A DNA stretch of 28,067 nucleotides from CAVALG01 sp963630555 (GTDB lineage Bacteria > Bacillota > Clostridia > Oscillospirales > Acutalibacteraceae), in NCBI GenBank assembly GCA_963630555.1, contig CAVGND010000023.1:1-28067 (forward strand). Reading direction: 5' to 3'. A model generated the notes under the pieces. That model was not told the origin of the DNA. It ran no database searches and worked only from the letters and a program-made list of their open reading frames with translations. Shown here one piece after another: positions 15,086-22,246 of this stretch; position 1 is the first letter of the stretch; every line of letters begins with the position of its first letter. The position numbers and the translations under genes are program-made.

Positions 15086-15125
15086 AGGTGCAAAATATGC
15101 CGTACATTGCCGAATTATAATGCTA

Positions 15126-15284
15126 TCAGTCCGCGATTATAATATCGGCACCGGTAAGTTTCTTATAGTATTTTTTCGCTCTGCTGTACTCCTGGATACT
15201 GATTTTGCCGTCATCACGAAGGCTTTTCAGTATGGCGATAATCCGAAGGAAGTTTGCGGACTTGGTCTGTTTCTCTGCTATCAT
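15126..15284 (-). CDS. 52-residue SHOCT-like small protein
   Basis: A short gene reading MIAEKQTKSANFLRIIAILK at its start and ending TGADIIIAD. The segment ILKSLRDDGKISIQEYSRAKKYYKKL fits the SHOCT pattern (short helical C-terminal-type module: hydrophobic helix, D/E-G-x-I-T/S turn, then EY/EF helix). The ATG at 15284 overlaps the helicase stop as ATGA, and AAGGAG lies nine bases upstream, so it is translated from the helicase mRNA. It is highly charged, with no membrane segment. SHOCT modules are often oligomerisation or partner-binding units; here it may assist the helicase. The family call is by pattern only. Confidence 0.75.
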   Translation of the reverse strand: MIAEKQTKSANFLRIIAILKSLRDDGKISIQEYSRAKKYYKKLTGADIIIAD

Positions 15285-17569
15285 TTCCTGTTCTCCTTCT
15301 TTTCTCCGTAGTATTCTTCGTCCTTAACGCCTCTCATGAAGCACTCAATATCTTGAGTAGTGTCCACCTTGGGGAACTTATGAAGGGCTTGTCCGATTTT
15401 ACCGGAGTAGGACTTCGAGATGGCTCTCGGGTCCAGAATGGACACGACACCGGTATCGCTTTCACAGCGAATGAGTCTTCCCACGCCCTGACGGAGTTTG
15501 ATCAGCATATTGGGGGTGCAGTATCTGTCTACGAAATCTCCGACGCTGTCGCAGTTATTCTTCTTTTCCTCCATGAGAGCGCTTCTCATCGGGAATGGCA
15601 ACCGAACAATAATTACGGATGAAAGACAGTCGCCTACACAATCAACTCCTTCCCACATAGAGCCGGAAGCAAAAAGTATACCGTTCCTCGATTTTTTAAA
15701 ATCGGTAATGGCATTTTTATTGCTGCGGGTCATGCAGATGGTATCGTATCCGGTCAGTCTGTCCCGCAGAAGGTCGTGTACCAGGTTGAGCGTTTTATAG
15801 GATGTGAAAAGGATTGCTGTATGACCGTTTGTGGCTTTGATAATCCCATAAATCTCGTCGGCAATGACTTTGAAGTAGTCCTCGTTGTCGTTGTCCGGTG
15901 TGGGCATCCCCGTGGGAATGTACAGCCTTGTGTGGTTTGTGTAATCAAAAGGCGATTCTGTACGGGACTCCAAGAGCAGGCGATGCGGAATAAAGTCCAA
16001 TCCGTTTTCCGCTTTGAAGTACTCAAAATCCGTTCCATCCGAAAGCGTACCGGAGGTCAGTACATGGCTCACATTTCTGTCCCAAATTTTACTCCTGAAA
16101 ATGTTGTTGATATCTTTGGGGGTGCTGCATAACGAGAGAAGCCCGTTTTCATCCGTATCCAGCCAAATGGTGGACTTACTTGTCTTATTGATTGCGGTAA
16201 TCGCCGTTTTCAAGTAGCTGCCGGTTACGGGGATACCGTAATTGCGTTTGATCTTCATACCTTCGATTTTATCAATGAGATACATGATCTTGTTGAGTTT
16301 GGATGTCTGAAACACCGACAGAGAAATAATATTTCCTCGTTCTTCTTCGATGTCGCCGTGCGGCTTCTTGCGAAGGCTGTTGAACAGGGCATCGTTTTCC
16401 TTAATGATATTTGCGAGAAATTCTTTGTACTTATCCCTATTGGCCTTGTTTGAACAAAGAATTTTTACTGCGTTTACATAGCGGGGGATGTCTTTTTCTC
16501 CGATTCTCTCGCCAAAGGTGTCTTCGGCCGCTTCTTTGAACTTATGCGCCTCATCCACGACCACAAAGCAACTCTCGCGCAGCAGAGGGGGATGGTCATC
16601 GGTCTTCGTTTTTTGGGACATGAGGTACATATTATGGTTTGTAACTTGAAAGTCCAGGTCGGGAAGGTCGTACATCCGTTTAGCAAATTCGTTGTATGTA
16701 CATTCCTTCTTTCGCGCACAGCCTGCGCATGTACCCTTAATGCAGATTCGACTCTTAATCGCGCCGCTGATGCGGTATCTGTCCAGGTCAATTCCTGCAC
16801 GCAGGTTGCTCATCTGCTCGAGCGTTTCAATGGTGGTCTTGTATTTTTCGGGATACATACGGATATTCTTGAGAAAGTCATCGAAACGATAACGGCAAAG
16901 GTAGTGTTCCTTGCCTTTGCGAAGTACCGCGGTCAGCGGACGCTCGATAATGTAATAGTCTAAGAGCATTTTGGATAGATTGGGGATTTCACGCTCCACC
17001 AATGCTTTCTGCAATTCAATGCTCGATGTGGTGATGGTTACGGGCAGGTTCTGTCTGTAAGTAATGCCGTTGTGGTGTTTTGCTACAATGGCTGCCACCA
17101 AATAAGAAAGAGTTTTGCCTGTTCCGACCTCCGCTTCACAGAGAGCAACCTGCTTTTCGGTAAAACCGATATACATCTTCTTTGCAAGAGCAATCTGTTC
17201 TTCCCGAATGTTATATCCGTTATTGGGGAGAACAACACGGAAGATTGAGTCAATAACGGTGAGGGGATCGTCCGCAAAGCGATTGAGGTATCTCATGTCT
17301 CCGGTATATTTCACGGAGTAAAGGATATGGGGGATCAGCCGTTTGTAGGATGCTTCGGTGTAGAGATTGCCGGGGTTCTTGGTAATAACGAAAGAGGCGA
17401 GACCGGTGCTCATATCGATGGCAATGTAATCCGCCTTATGACGCAGGTTTGCATGATAAATAATATATCGGTTCTCAAAAGTAAAATCGTAGGTGCCGCC
17501 TTTATGGGCTTTTCCCGCGTTTTGGTATGCTTCAAAGGTTTCGTTGTCGCTATAAGTAATTTCAAACAT
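15281..17569 (-). CDS. DinG/XPD-like iron-sulphur DNA helicase
   Basis: A 762-residue protein from ATG 17569, with AAGGAG nine bases upstream. A longer frame starts in a hairpin and gives a Cys-rich tail unlikely to be real. Walker A is EAEVGTGKT (145-153). An iron-sulphur domain is indicated by C225 (EHYLC) and C276, C281, C284 and C290 (ICIKGTCAGCARKKEC). The DEAH box is at 339-342 (VVVDEAHKF). C-terminal helicase motifs include LTSGTLSDG, ILFASGSMWEGVDCVGDCL and RQGVGRLIR. Members unwind DNA 5' to 3', R-loops or other structured DNA. Without a nuclease domain it is closer to DinG/XPD than to CasDinG fusions. A likely role is in DNA replication, repair or mobile-element transfer. It is coupled to a 52-residue gene downstream. 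Confidence 0.92.
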   Translation of the reverse strand: MFEITYSDNETFEAYQNAGKAHKGGTYDFTFENRYIIYHANLRHKADYIAIDMSTGLASFVITKNPGNLYTEASYKRLIPHILYSVKYTGDMRYLNRFADDPLTVIDSIFRVVLPNNGYNIREEQIALAKKMYIGFTEKQVALCEAEVGTGKTLSYLVAAIVAKHHNGITYRQNLPVTITTSSIELQKALVEREIPNLSKMLLDYYIIERPLTAVLRKGKEHYLCRYRFDDFLKNIRMYPEKYKTTIETLEQMSNLRAGIDLDRYRISGAIKSRICIKGTCAGCARKKECTYNEFAKRMYDLPDLDFQVTNHNMYLMSQKTKTDDHPPLLRESCFVVVDEAHKFKEAAEDTFGERIGEKDIPRYVNAVKILCSNKANRDKYKEFLANIIKENDALFNSLRKKPHGDIEEERGNIISLSVFQTSKLNKIMYLIDKIEGMKIKRNYGIPVTGSYLKTAITAINKTSKSTIWLDTDENGLLSLCSTPKDINNIFRSKIWDRNVSHVLTSGTLSDGTDFEYFKAENGLDFIPHRLLLESRTESPFDYTNHTRLYIPTGMPTPDNDNEDYFKVIADEIYGIIKATNGHTAILFTSYKTLNLVHDLLRDRLTGYDTICMTRSNKNAITDFKKSRNGILFASGSMWEGVDCVGDCLSSVIIVRLPFPMRSALMEEKKNNCDSVGDFVDRYCTPNMLIKLRQGVGRLIRCESDTGVVSILDPRAISKSYSGKIGQALHKFPKVDTTQDIECFMRGVKDEEYYGEKKENRK

Positions 17570-17606
17570 TTCTAATGTCTCCTTGTTTCTTAGTGATTCG
17601 GATTTG

Positions 17607-17669
17607 TTTGAGCGACAGAATGGTATGCAGGAGCATTGCTGCTCCTGCACAGTAGTTCCATCGCTCAAA
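17607..17669 (-). promoter_or_regulatory. Large leader hairpin before helicase gene
   Basis: Outer arms TTTGAGCGA (17607-17615) and TCGCTCAAA (17661-17669) enclose a second perfect stem GCAGGAGCA (17627-17635) / TGCTCCTGC (17640-17648) with a 4-base loop. A further ATGG/CCAT pair lies between. On the minus strand it ends 38 bases before the helicase ATG and lacks a T-run, so it is not a simple terminator. Confidence 0.6.
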
Positions 17670-17689
17670 CACAAATAAATTCGTTATCG

Positions 17690-18060
17690 AGCTTTGGATT
17701 TAAGGATGTCGAGTATCTCGCAGCATATTTCCCCGCGGTCGGATTCGCAGTGGGGGAACGAGCATCATATATGGTGTAACAGACATGGTTTTCAGCCTGA
17801 AACAACATATCACGCCTTCCGGCGAGCTGCTTTTTGCAGAAGTATCCTTAGTTCTCCACCGGAGTCATGGCCAATCGAAATATGCTGTACCTCTTTCGAC
17901 TCGGCGCAGAATGTATCGCTCATCCACTTGTGTGGAGTCATGGCGCTTCTGTCCGACAGCTTTCCTTTTACGGTCCGGTGAGTTTATACCTCGGCATCCT
18001 TTCGTTATTCGGTTTTCAAGGTGCAACAGAGGCTGTTTGAGTCCTCTCATTCCTTATTTG
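17690..18060 (-). ncRNA. Candidate structured non-coding RNA
   Basis: The gap 17570-18089 (520 bases) between the sigma-like gene and the helicase holds no convincing gene; a 61-codon minus frame (17865-18050) has no ribosome site. Instead several hairpins lie close together: CGCC/GGCG (17813-17824, a GGAA tetraloop on the minus strand), CTGC/GCAG (17827-17839), CTCC/GGAG (17854-17864), TCGAAA/TTTCGA (17875-17899) and TCCAC/GTGGA (17923-17936). An 11-base sequence GGAGTCATGGC occurs at 17861 and again at 17934. This density suggests a structured RNA read with the operon on the minus strand. No Rfam family could be named; boundaries are approximate. Confidence 0.45.
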
Positions 18061-18089
18061 GGAAAAATCCAAAGGCTCACAACCAAAAT

Positions 18090-18650
18090 TCAGAAAAATT
18101 TTTTCAGTTTCTCGAAAATGGCTCTCTTACGCTTGCTCACGGCCTGCTGTGTCATACCGAGATGTTTAGCAATCTCTTTTTCGCTCATAGGGGATTTGGA
18201 CAGGTACAGACAGTGGATGATACGGTATTCTTCTTTTGTGAGGGCTTGCAAAGCCTTTTTCAAAATTTCAAGGTCGAGGTGGTGCATCGCCTCGGCTTCC
18301 AAATCGACATCTTCGTCCGCAACGGTATCAAGTAGTTCGAGGTCATCCTCGCCGGGAACTGAAACAAGCGTGTTTGCTGACACAATTGTAATGTTCAGCT
18401 TAGTCATCACTTTGTAGCGATAACGATCCCGTTCCCGCTGTGCTGCACATGCCGTGATCATTTTGGGTTCTGCCTCAATTCCGATCTTGTTGCCGTTTTC
18501 ATCAATGTCTACATGGAAGCATCTTGACCTTCCGTTTTCGGTCTTGAGGAAGTCATACAACGCCTTCCCTTCCAGCAGGGTGTATCTGATTTTTCCGTCC
18601 GTGGACAGATAAATGCCGTTATTGTCTTTGATATAGAATTTGGTACTCAC
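18090..18650 (-). CDS. Sigma-70 region 4-type HTH regulator
   Basis: A 186-residue protein from a GTG at 18650, chosen because AAGGAG lies nine bases upstream; a TTG at 18692 in the same frame has none. The N-terminal 60 residues (STKFYIKDNNGIYLSTDGKIRYTLLEGKALYDFLK, start STKFYIKDNN) resemble the accessory head seen in mobile-element regulators. The C-terminal 55 residues are a sigma region 4 helix-turn-helix (LQALTKEEYRIIHCLYL, EKEIAKHLGMTQQAVSKRKRAIFEKL). There is no region 2, so it is probably a DNA-binding regulator or partial sigma rather than a full sigma factor. It may control the helicase operon and transfer functions. Its SD is locked in a strong hairpin preceded by a leader ORF. 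Confidence 0.85.
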   Translation of the reverse strand: MSTKFYIKDNNGIYLSTDGKIRYTLLEGKALYDFLKTENGRSRCFHVDIDENGNKIGIEAEPKMITACAAQRERDRYRYKVMTKLNITIVSANTLVSVPGEDDLELLDTVADEDVDLEAEAMHHLDLEILKKALQALTKEEYRIIHCLYLSKSPMSEKEIAKHLGMTQQAVSKRKRAIFEKLKKFF

Positions 18651-18653
18651 TTT

Positions 18654-18707
18654 CGTAATCTCCTTAAATTTTTGAATTTGGGGTGAAATCAAAAATCGGA
18701 GATTACG
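18654..18707 (-). promoter_or_regulatory. SD-sequestering hairpin
   Basis: CGTAATCTCC (18654-18663) pairs perfectly with GGAGATTACG (18698-18707), and inside it ATTTTTGA (18668-18675) pairs with TCAAAAAT (18689-18696). On the mRNA the downstream arm contains the AAGGAG of the sigma-like gene (18660-18665). Translation should be off unless the upstream arm is occupied, for instance by a ribosome on the leader ORF whose stop codon lies inside that arm. Confidence 0.8.
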
Positions 18708-18813
18708 GATATCCGGCTATGTAGCACTGCCACTTTTCCACTGCATCTTCTCCTTTTCGGTTCGGTACAGTGAAGAAGTCATAAAATAAATAATTTTCCT
18801 TTTGTATAAACAT
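18703..18813 (-). CDS. Putative leader peptide before sigma-like gene
   Basis: An open frame of 36 codons runs from ATG 18813 to TAA 18703-18705. In the same frame a GTG at 18741 has an ideal SD (AAGGAG, 18750-18755, eight bases away) and would give a 12-residue peptide, MEKWQCYIAGYP. The TAA lies inside the upstream arm of the SD-sequestering hairpin, the arrangement expected of a translational-attenuation leader. A third option in another frame, ATG 18746 to TAG 18717 (nine residues), has its SD too close. The KWQC...GY string faintly recalls a rubredoxin start, but no second Cys pair follows. Coding is plausible, not proven. Confidence 0.5.
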   Translation of the reverse strand: MFIQKENYLFYDFFTVPNRKGEDAVEKWQCYIAGYP

Positions 18814-18850
18814 AAAAAAGCCCTTTCCCGGGCAAGCCGAGGAAAGGACT
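18814..18850 (-). terminator. Second terminator after SOS operon
   Basis: On the minus strand AGTCCTTTCC pairs with GGAAAGGGCT (18841-18850 with 18819-18828, one mismatch) around a 12-base loop and is followed directly by T6. It lies downstream of the larger terminator at 18880-18954. Confidence 0.8.
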
Positions 18851-18879
18851 CCAATTACCGTACAAGTATTTTTGTGCAC

Positions 18880-18954
18880 AAAAAAGCGCCGTACAAATCA
18901 AGACCAATAGATATGGTTTTCCATACTATTAAGTCTCAACCTTGTACGGCGCTT
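18880..18954 (-). terminator. Large terminator hairpin after SOS operon
   Basis: On the minus strand AAGCGCCGTACAA pairs perfectly with TTGTACGGCGCTT (18942-18954 with 18884-18896), followed by T6. The loop is itself a hairpin: AGAC/GTCT, AATAG/CTATT and TATGG/CCATA close on an AAAA loop. A small CGGTC-GAAA-GACCG hairpin (18963-18976) stands just before it. A third copy of the arm, CTTGTACGG (18858-18866 on the complement), lies after the T-run and could compete for pairing. Confidence 0.8.
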
Positions 18955-19023
18955 GGAAATCACGGTCTTTCGACCGGCTCTGCTTGCACGAATTAAAGTC
19001 TGTTATTCAGTTGTTTTCGGCTT

Positions 19024-19458
19024 TCAATATATGCCGTCATAGATTTCGCTGTCGATTTCGTAAATGTCATCTATCGGAATTACGGTTTTGTCGGTGAATA
19101 TCAGCCTGCGCTCACATTCGTCAACACGCTTGATTACTCCGGTATGCGTCACATACTCTCCACCGTTCTTTTTACTGTCCGGCTTGAAGTAGGTCACGGA
19201 TATTTCCGGCTGCTCATCGGACAGCGAAACAGCGTAGTTCAACTTATCATTCAGTGTACTTATCGTGCCGTCGTCAAGCTCTATACGCTCATCTGTCAGC
19301 CGTCCGGCTTCCTTTACCTGATCATCATATCCGGTCAGAGCCGCAAACGGAGAAAAGGAAGCGGCACGGTTTATTCGCGGCATACGCTGCCTTGTTGTCA
19401 GTTCGTGATGCGGAAGATTTATAATGTCCGCATACAGTTCTTCTGCTTTTTCGCTCAC
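19024..19458 (-). CDS. YolD-like protein
   Basis: A 144-residue protein starting at GTG 19458, which overlaps the polymerase stop (GTGA). The N-terminus ADIINLPHHELTTRQRMPRINRAASFSPFAALTGYDDQV has the 'R.RM....RA..F.PF.AL.G' signature of YolD-like proteins (core MPRINRAASFSPFAALTGYD). The C-terminal half is strand-rich (ISVTYFKPDSKK, GVIKRVDECERRLIFTD, IPIDDIYEI). YolD proteins are regularly encoded beside Y-family polymerases of the UvrX/YqjW type in Firmicutes and their phages, and are thought to assist or regulate them. It is the last gene of the SOS operon, followed by two strong terminators. Confidence 0.87.
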   Translation of the reverse strand: MSEKAEELYADIINLPHHELTTRQRMPRINRAASFSPFAALTGYDDQVKEAGRLTDERIELDDGTISTLNDKLNYAVSLSDEQPEISVTYFKPDSKKNGGEYVTHTGVIKRVDECERRLIFTDKTVIPIDDIYEIDSEIYDGIY

Positions 19459-20957
19459 GCTTTATGACCTCCGACCTGTTCGTTGCGTTCCCGGGCTGTC
19501 GCACCTTCCTGAAAGTTCATACCTTTCAGAATTGCGTTCTTGCCGAACCGTTTTTTTATGCCGATAATCGTTTTTTGCATTTGTTTTTCCTGTTCAAGAG
19601 CCTGCTTTTCGGCTTGCTCTCTCTTTTCCTTTTCAACAAGATCATCGAAAAGCGATATTTGCTCGGCAACGGTTTCGTTTTTAACATCGCTTTCTCTGAC
19701 GAGTCTGCAGGTCGCAACCGTAATACGGCGAACAAGCAAATCCTTGTTTATAATGCGGTCAAACAGGTTCATTGTCGCTTCTGTTATGAGGTGCGATGAA
19801 GATGTCTTTTTCTCTAAATTTGCCGTGCCGTGCGCGTGTTTCGGTACTTTTCGCCCGTAGCGGTCGGTTGTAACATCTCCGTGATACTTTGCGCTGATTT
19901 TCGGATCGGTCAGATTTTCTATGTCATACCCGATATCGAGCACAATCTGATCTGTTACGAGTCCCTTATCTACAAGGTCAAGCACATGTTGGTCAATCAT
20001 TTCGCGGACAATCAGCTTTGTTTTTTCGTAATTATACGGACATTTGAGGACCTGTCCCACGCTTAAACTGTTGGAGGACGGCTTATACGCCTTTATATCG
20101 GCAATGGTTGTCGGCTCCCAACCCCAAGCGCGGTCGATAATCAGTTCCGCATTAACGCCGAACAGCTTAAACAGCTTTGCCTCGTCATAATGCGAACAAC
20201 GGGCAACATCGCCCATAGTATACATATAGTTCGCTTCAAGCTTTTTGGCAATACCGCTGCCGAGCATCCAAAAGTCAGTCAGCGGCTTATGCGTCCAAAG
20301 TTCTTTGCGGTATGACATCTCATCAAGCTCGGCAATACGGACACCGTTCTCGTCAGCAGGCATTTTCTTTGCGGTGATATCCATTGCGATTTTGGCAAGG
20401 TACATATTGGTGCCGATGCCTGCCGTTGCGGTAATGCCGGTGGTTGCAAGGACATCTTTTATCATTGTCTGCGCGAGTTCCCTCGCAGTGCATTTGTAGG
20501 TTGAAAGATAATGCGTTAGATCAATGAACACCTCGTCTATGGAATACACATGGATATCCTCTGGAGCAATGTATTTGAGATAGATATTATAAATCCGAGT
20601 GCTGTATTCCATATAGTAAGCCATTCTCGGCGGCGCGGCAATATAACTGAGAGCCAGGGACGGGTTTCTTGCAAGCAGGGCGGCGTTATATGATTCGCAG
20701 TCGAGTTTATGACGCGGTGCATTGTATTTGCGCTGCCGATTGATTTGCTCAACCTTTTGGATTACTTCAAACAGTCTTGCTCTGCCGGGGATACCGTAGG
20801 CTTTCAGCGACGGCGTAACCGCAAGGCAGATGGTTTTCTCGGTCCTGCCGACATCTGCAACCACAAGATTGGTCGTCAACGGATCAAGCCCGCGCGTTAC
20901 GCACTCAACGGAGGCATAAAAGCTTTTTAAGTCAATGCAAAGATAGGTTCTGTCCAC
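19455..20957 (-). CDS. Y-family DNA polymerase (UmuC/UvrX-like)
   Basis: A 500-residue translesion polymerase. The palm motif CIDLKSFYASVE provides D9, and YSIDEVFIDL provides D141/E142; ATAGIGTNMYLAKIAMD is the conserved finger/palm segment, and an HhH-like thumb region (LGSGIAKKLEANYMYTMGDVA) follows. The little-finger domain occupies about 260-400, and a charged helical tail (EKEKREQAEKQALEQEKQ) ends the protein. It should copy past damaged bases with low fidelity during the SOS response. The start is GTG 20957, with GGAGG seven bases upstream. It is cotranscribed with the LexA-like repressor and overlaps yolD. Confidence 0.94.
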   Translation of the reverse strand: MDRTYLCIDLKSFYASVECVTRGLDPLTTNLVVADVGRTEKTICLAVTPSLKAYGIPGRARLFEVIQKVEQINRQRKYNAPRHKLDCESYNAALLARNPSLALSYIAAPPRMAYYMEYSTRIYNIYLKYIAPEDIHVYSIDEVFIDLTHYLSTYKCTARELAQTMIKDVLATTGITATAGIGTNMYLAKIAMDITAKKMPADENGVRIAELDEMSYRKELWTHKPLTDFWMLGSGIAKKLEANYMYTMGDVARCSHYDEAKLFKLFGVNAELIIDRAWGWEPTTIADIKAYKPSSNSLSVGQVLKCPYNYEKTKLIVREMIDQHVLDLVDKGLVTDQIVLDIGYDIENLTDPKISAKYHGDVTTDRYGRKVPKHAHGTANLEKKTSSSHLITEATMNLFDRIINKDLLVRRITVATCRLVRESDVKNETVAEQISLFDDLVEKEKREQAEKQALEQEKQMQKTIIGIKKRFGKNAILKGMNFQEGATARERNEQVGGHKA

Positions 20958-20975
20958 TTTTATACCTCCGTTTCC

Positions 20976-21263
20976 TTATCTTTTAATTTTCCCGATGATA
21001 TACGGGTTTATAACTAATACGCTTTTCTTTATTCTTCTGAAATAAGCAAGGTTCAGCGGCTCTTCCAATTTGCATTTACGGCACTTGACCTGAACATATC
21101 CGCTTGTTAGCTCGTATATTTCTTCAAGGCGAAAGCCGCAGACGGGACATCGCAGCGTCCTGCTTTTCAGTTTTTTTACTTCTTCACGGGATTTCCGTAT
21201 CTTTTCGGCAACCTCGGGTGTGAGTTGACCGTATCTGCTGTCGTATAAAATCTCTCCGGTCAT
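20976..21263 (-). CDS. Small zinc-ribbon protein
   Basis: A 95-residue protein with two Cys pairs forming a likely zinc ribbon: RCPVCGFRLEEIYELTSGYVQVKCRKCKLEEPLN (CPVC and CRKC, about residues 39-42 and 60-63). A charged helical N-terminus (TPEVAEKIRKSREEVKKLKSR) and a basic tail follow the same pattern as small nucleic-acid-binding adaptors. The start ATG overlaps the stop of the upstream metallopeptidase gene (ATGA), and the polymerase starts 18 bases after its stop. The position inside a LexA-controlled operon suggests a role in DNA repair or element control, but the family is not one I can name. Confidence 0.82.
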   Translation of the reverse strand: MTGEILYDSRYGQLTPEVAEKIRKSREEVKKLKSRTLRCPVCGFRLEEIYELTSGYVQVKCRKCKLEEPLNLAYFRRIKKSVLVINPYIIGKIKR

Positions 21264-21982
21264 TTCGCACCTCCGAGCTGCAAGTCGTTCTCCAAGTATA
21301 CGGTCAGATCGCGGGGCATCAGAAGCCCCAATGTTTTAAGCCGTATAACCAAAGCCTGAAAGGATACGCCCATACAGTCAGCCATTTTACGAAGCTTCTG
21401 CTTGTCCTCCGGGGCAAAGACATTCCAACCGTATACGGGCAATCCATTCTCGCATTTGTACTTTTTCATAACCTTTCGCAAAATAAAGCGGGGCATAAGA
21501 AAAACCGACGAAAGCCTATCGGCTTGCGTTTCGGAAAAAGACATCAATTCCTTTTGCTCTTTTATTGTATACATTCGCTCGGGATCAAATTCGTTATGAA
21601 AGCACCCGACATCCTGCATGGGATTTTGTTTCGCAATAACGCTGTGCGCGCCCTCGTGTCCGAGTGTAAATCTGCGTCGGCTGCTTTCGTTTTCGTGGAG
21701 CAATACCTTGTCCATAACAACCGTTCCTTTCGGAAACACAACCTGTATTCGTTCTCCGTTACGGGAAACCCACAACGGTCGCTTTCCGTTGGAAAGAAAG
21801 GCTATCTTGTTCGGATCATCTTCTGCAATGTTTTCGTAAACTACGGTAAGTCCCAAATAATCCGTGACCAAACCTTCTATATCCAAGCATAGGGCGTTAT
21901 AGCGTTTGGTCTTTCGGAGATACTCTCTTACGATTGTTTCGCCGAGTTCTTCAAGCTCTCCGAATGAGATATAGCTTCTCAA
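21260..21982 (-). CDS. ImmA/IrrE-family metallopeptidase
   Basis: A 240-residue protein with a zinc-protease motif HEGAH (109-113, HExxH) and the downstream ETQADRLSSVFLMP segment (E151 as third ligand), diagnostic of the ImmA/IrrE family (Peptidase M78). These enzymes cleave repressors (ImmR, DdrO) to switch on mobile elements or damage responses. The start is a TTG at 21982 with GGAGGTGG seven bases upstream, overlapping the preceding stop (TTGA). The C-terminus (LRKMADCMGVSFQALVIRLKTLGLL) looks like a small helical domain. Its place in a LexA-controlled operon suggests it might cleave an XRE or LexA-like repressor, which is unproven. Confidence 0.9.
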   Translation of the reverse strand: MRSYISFGELEELGETIVREYLRKTKRYNALCLDIEGLVTDYLGLTVVYENIAEDDPNKIAFLSNGKRPLWVSRNGERIQVVFPKGTVVMDKVLLHENESSRRRFTLGHEGAHSVIAKQNPMQDVGCFHNEFDPERMYTIKEQKELMSFSETQADRLSSVFLMPRFILRKVMKKYKCENGLPVYGWNVFAPEDKQKLRKMADCMGVSFQALVIRLKTLGLLMPRDLTVYLENDLQLGGAK

Positions 21983-22224
21983 CCTGTGTCCACCTCCGTC
22001 TGAATCGGCTCAACATACCATTTGCCGCCGATTCGGTATAGATATTTTTCCGCACTACCGATCAACACCGTGTAGCGAATTCCTTCATACTCATCTTCGG
22101 AGGTGCAGCAGTGAAGCGTTTTTCGGATATCAAAGGCTCTGCCGTCGTGCCAATAAATCCGAACCGGCTTTATTGCGCCGCCGACGAGCACCTGATAATC
22201 TACATTGACATATACCTTTTCCAA
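21979..22224 (-). CDS. Small strand-rich hypothetical protein in SOS operon
   Basis: An 81-residue protein if it starts at the TTG at 22224, which has GGAGG eight bases upstream and gives MEKVYVNVDYQVLV. A GTG at 22233 overlaps that SD and is unlikely. The sequence alternates strands (KPVRIYWHDGRAFDIRKTL, GIRYTVLIGSAEKYLYRIGGKWYVE) and resembles small proteins found beside Y-family polymerases (DUF6504-like; from memory). No catalytic motif is seen. It lies between the LexA-like repressor (22 bases away) and the metallopeptidase, overlapping the latter by four bases, so it belongs to the same operon. Confidence 0.8.
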   Translation of the reverse strand: MEKVYVNVDYQVLVGGAIKPVRIYWHDGRAFDIRKTLHCCTSEDEYEGIRYTVLIGSAEKYLYRIGGKWYVEPIQTEVDTG

Positions 22225-22246
22225 GGTAAGCACCTCCGTTTACAGC

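Noticed and set aside
15281..17569. CasDinG of a type IV CRISPR system.
   Set aside because: No csf genes or repeat array are present anywhere in the window, and the protein fits a general DinG/XPD-like mobile-element helicase.
17570..17674. Cys-rich 35-residue extension of the helicase.
   Set aside because: It is encoded by the leader hairpin and upstream non-coding DNA; the AAGGAG before ATG 17569 marks the start.
17865..18050. 61-codon minus-strand frame between the helicase and the sigma-like gene.
   Set aside because: It has no ribosome site and a composition unlike neighbouring proteins, and the same DNA is full of hairpins, so RNA structure explains it better.
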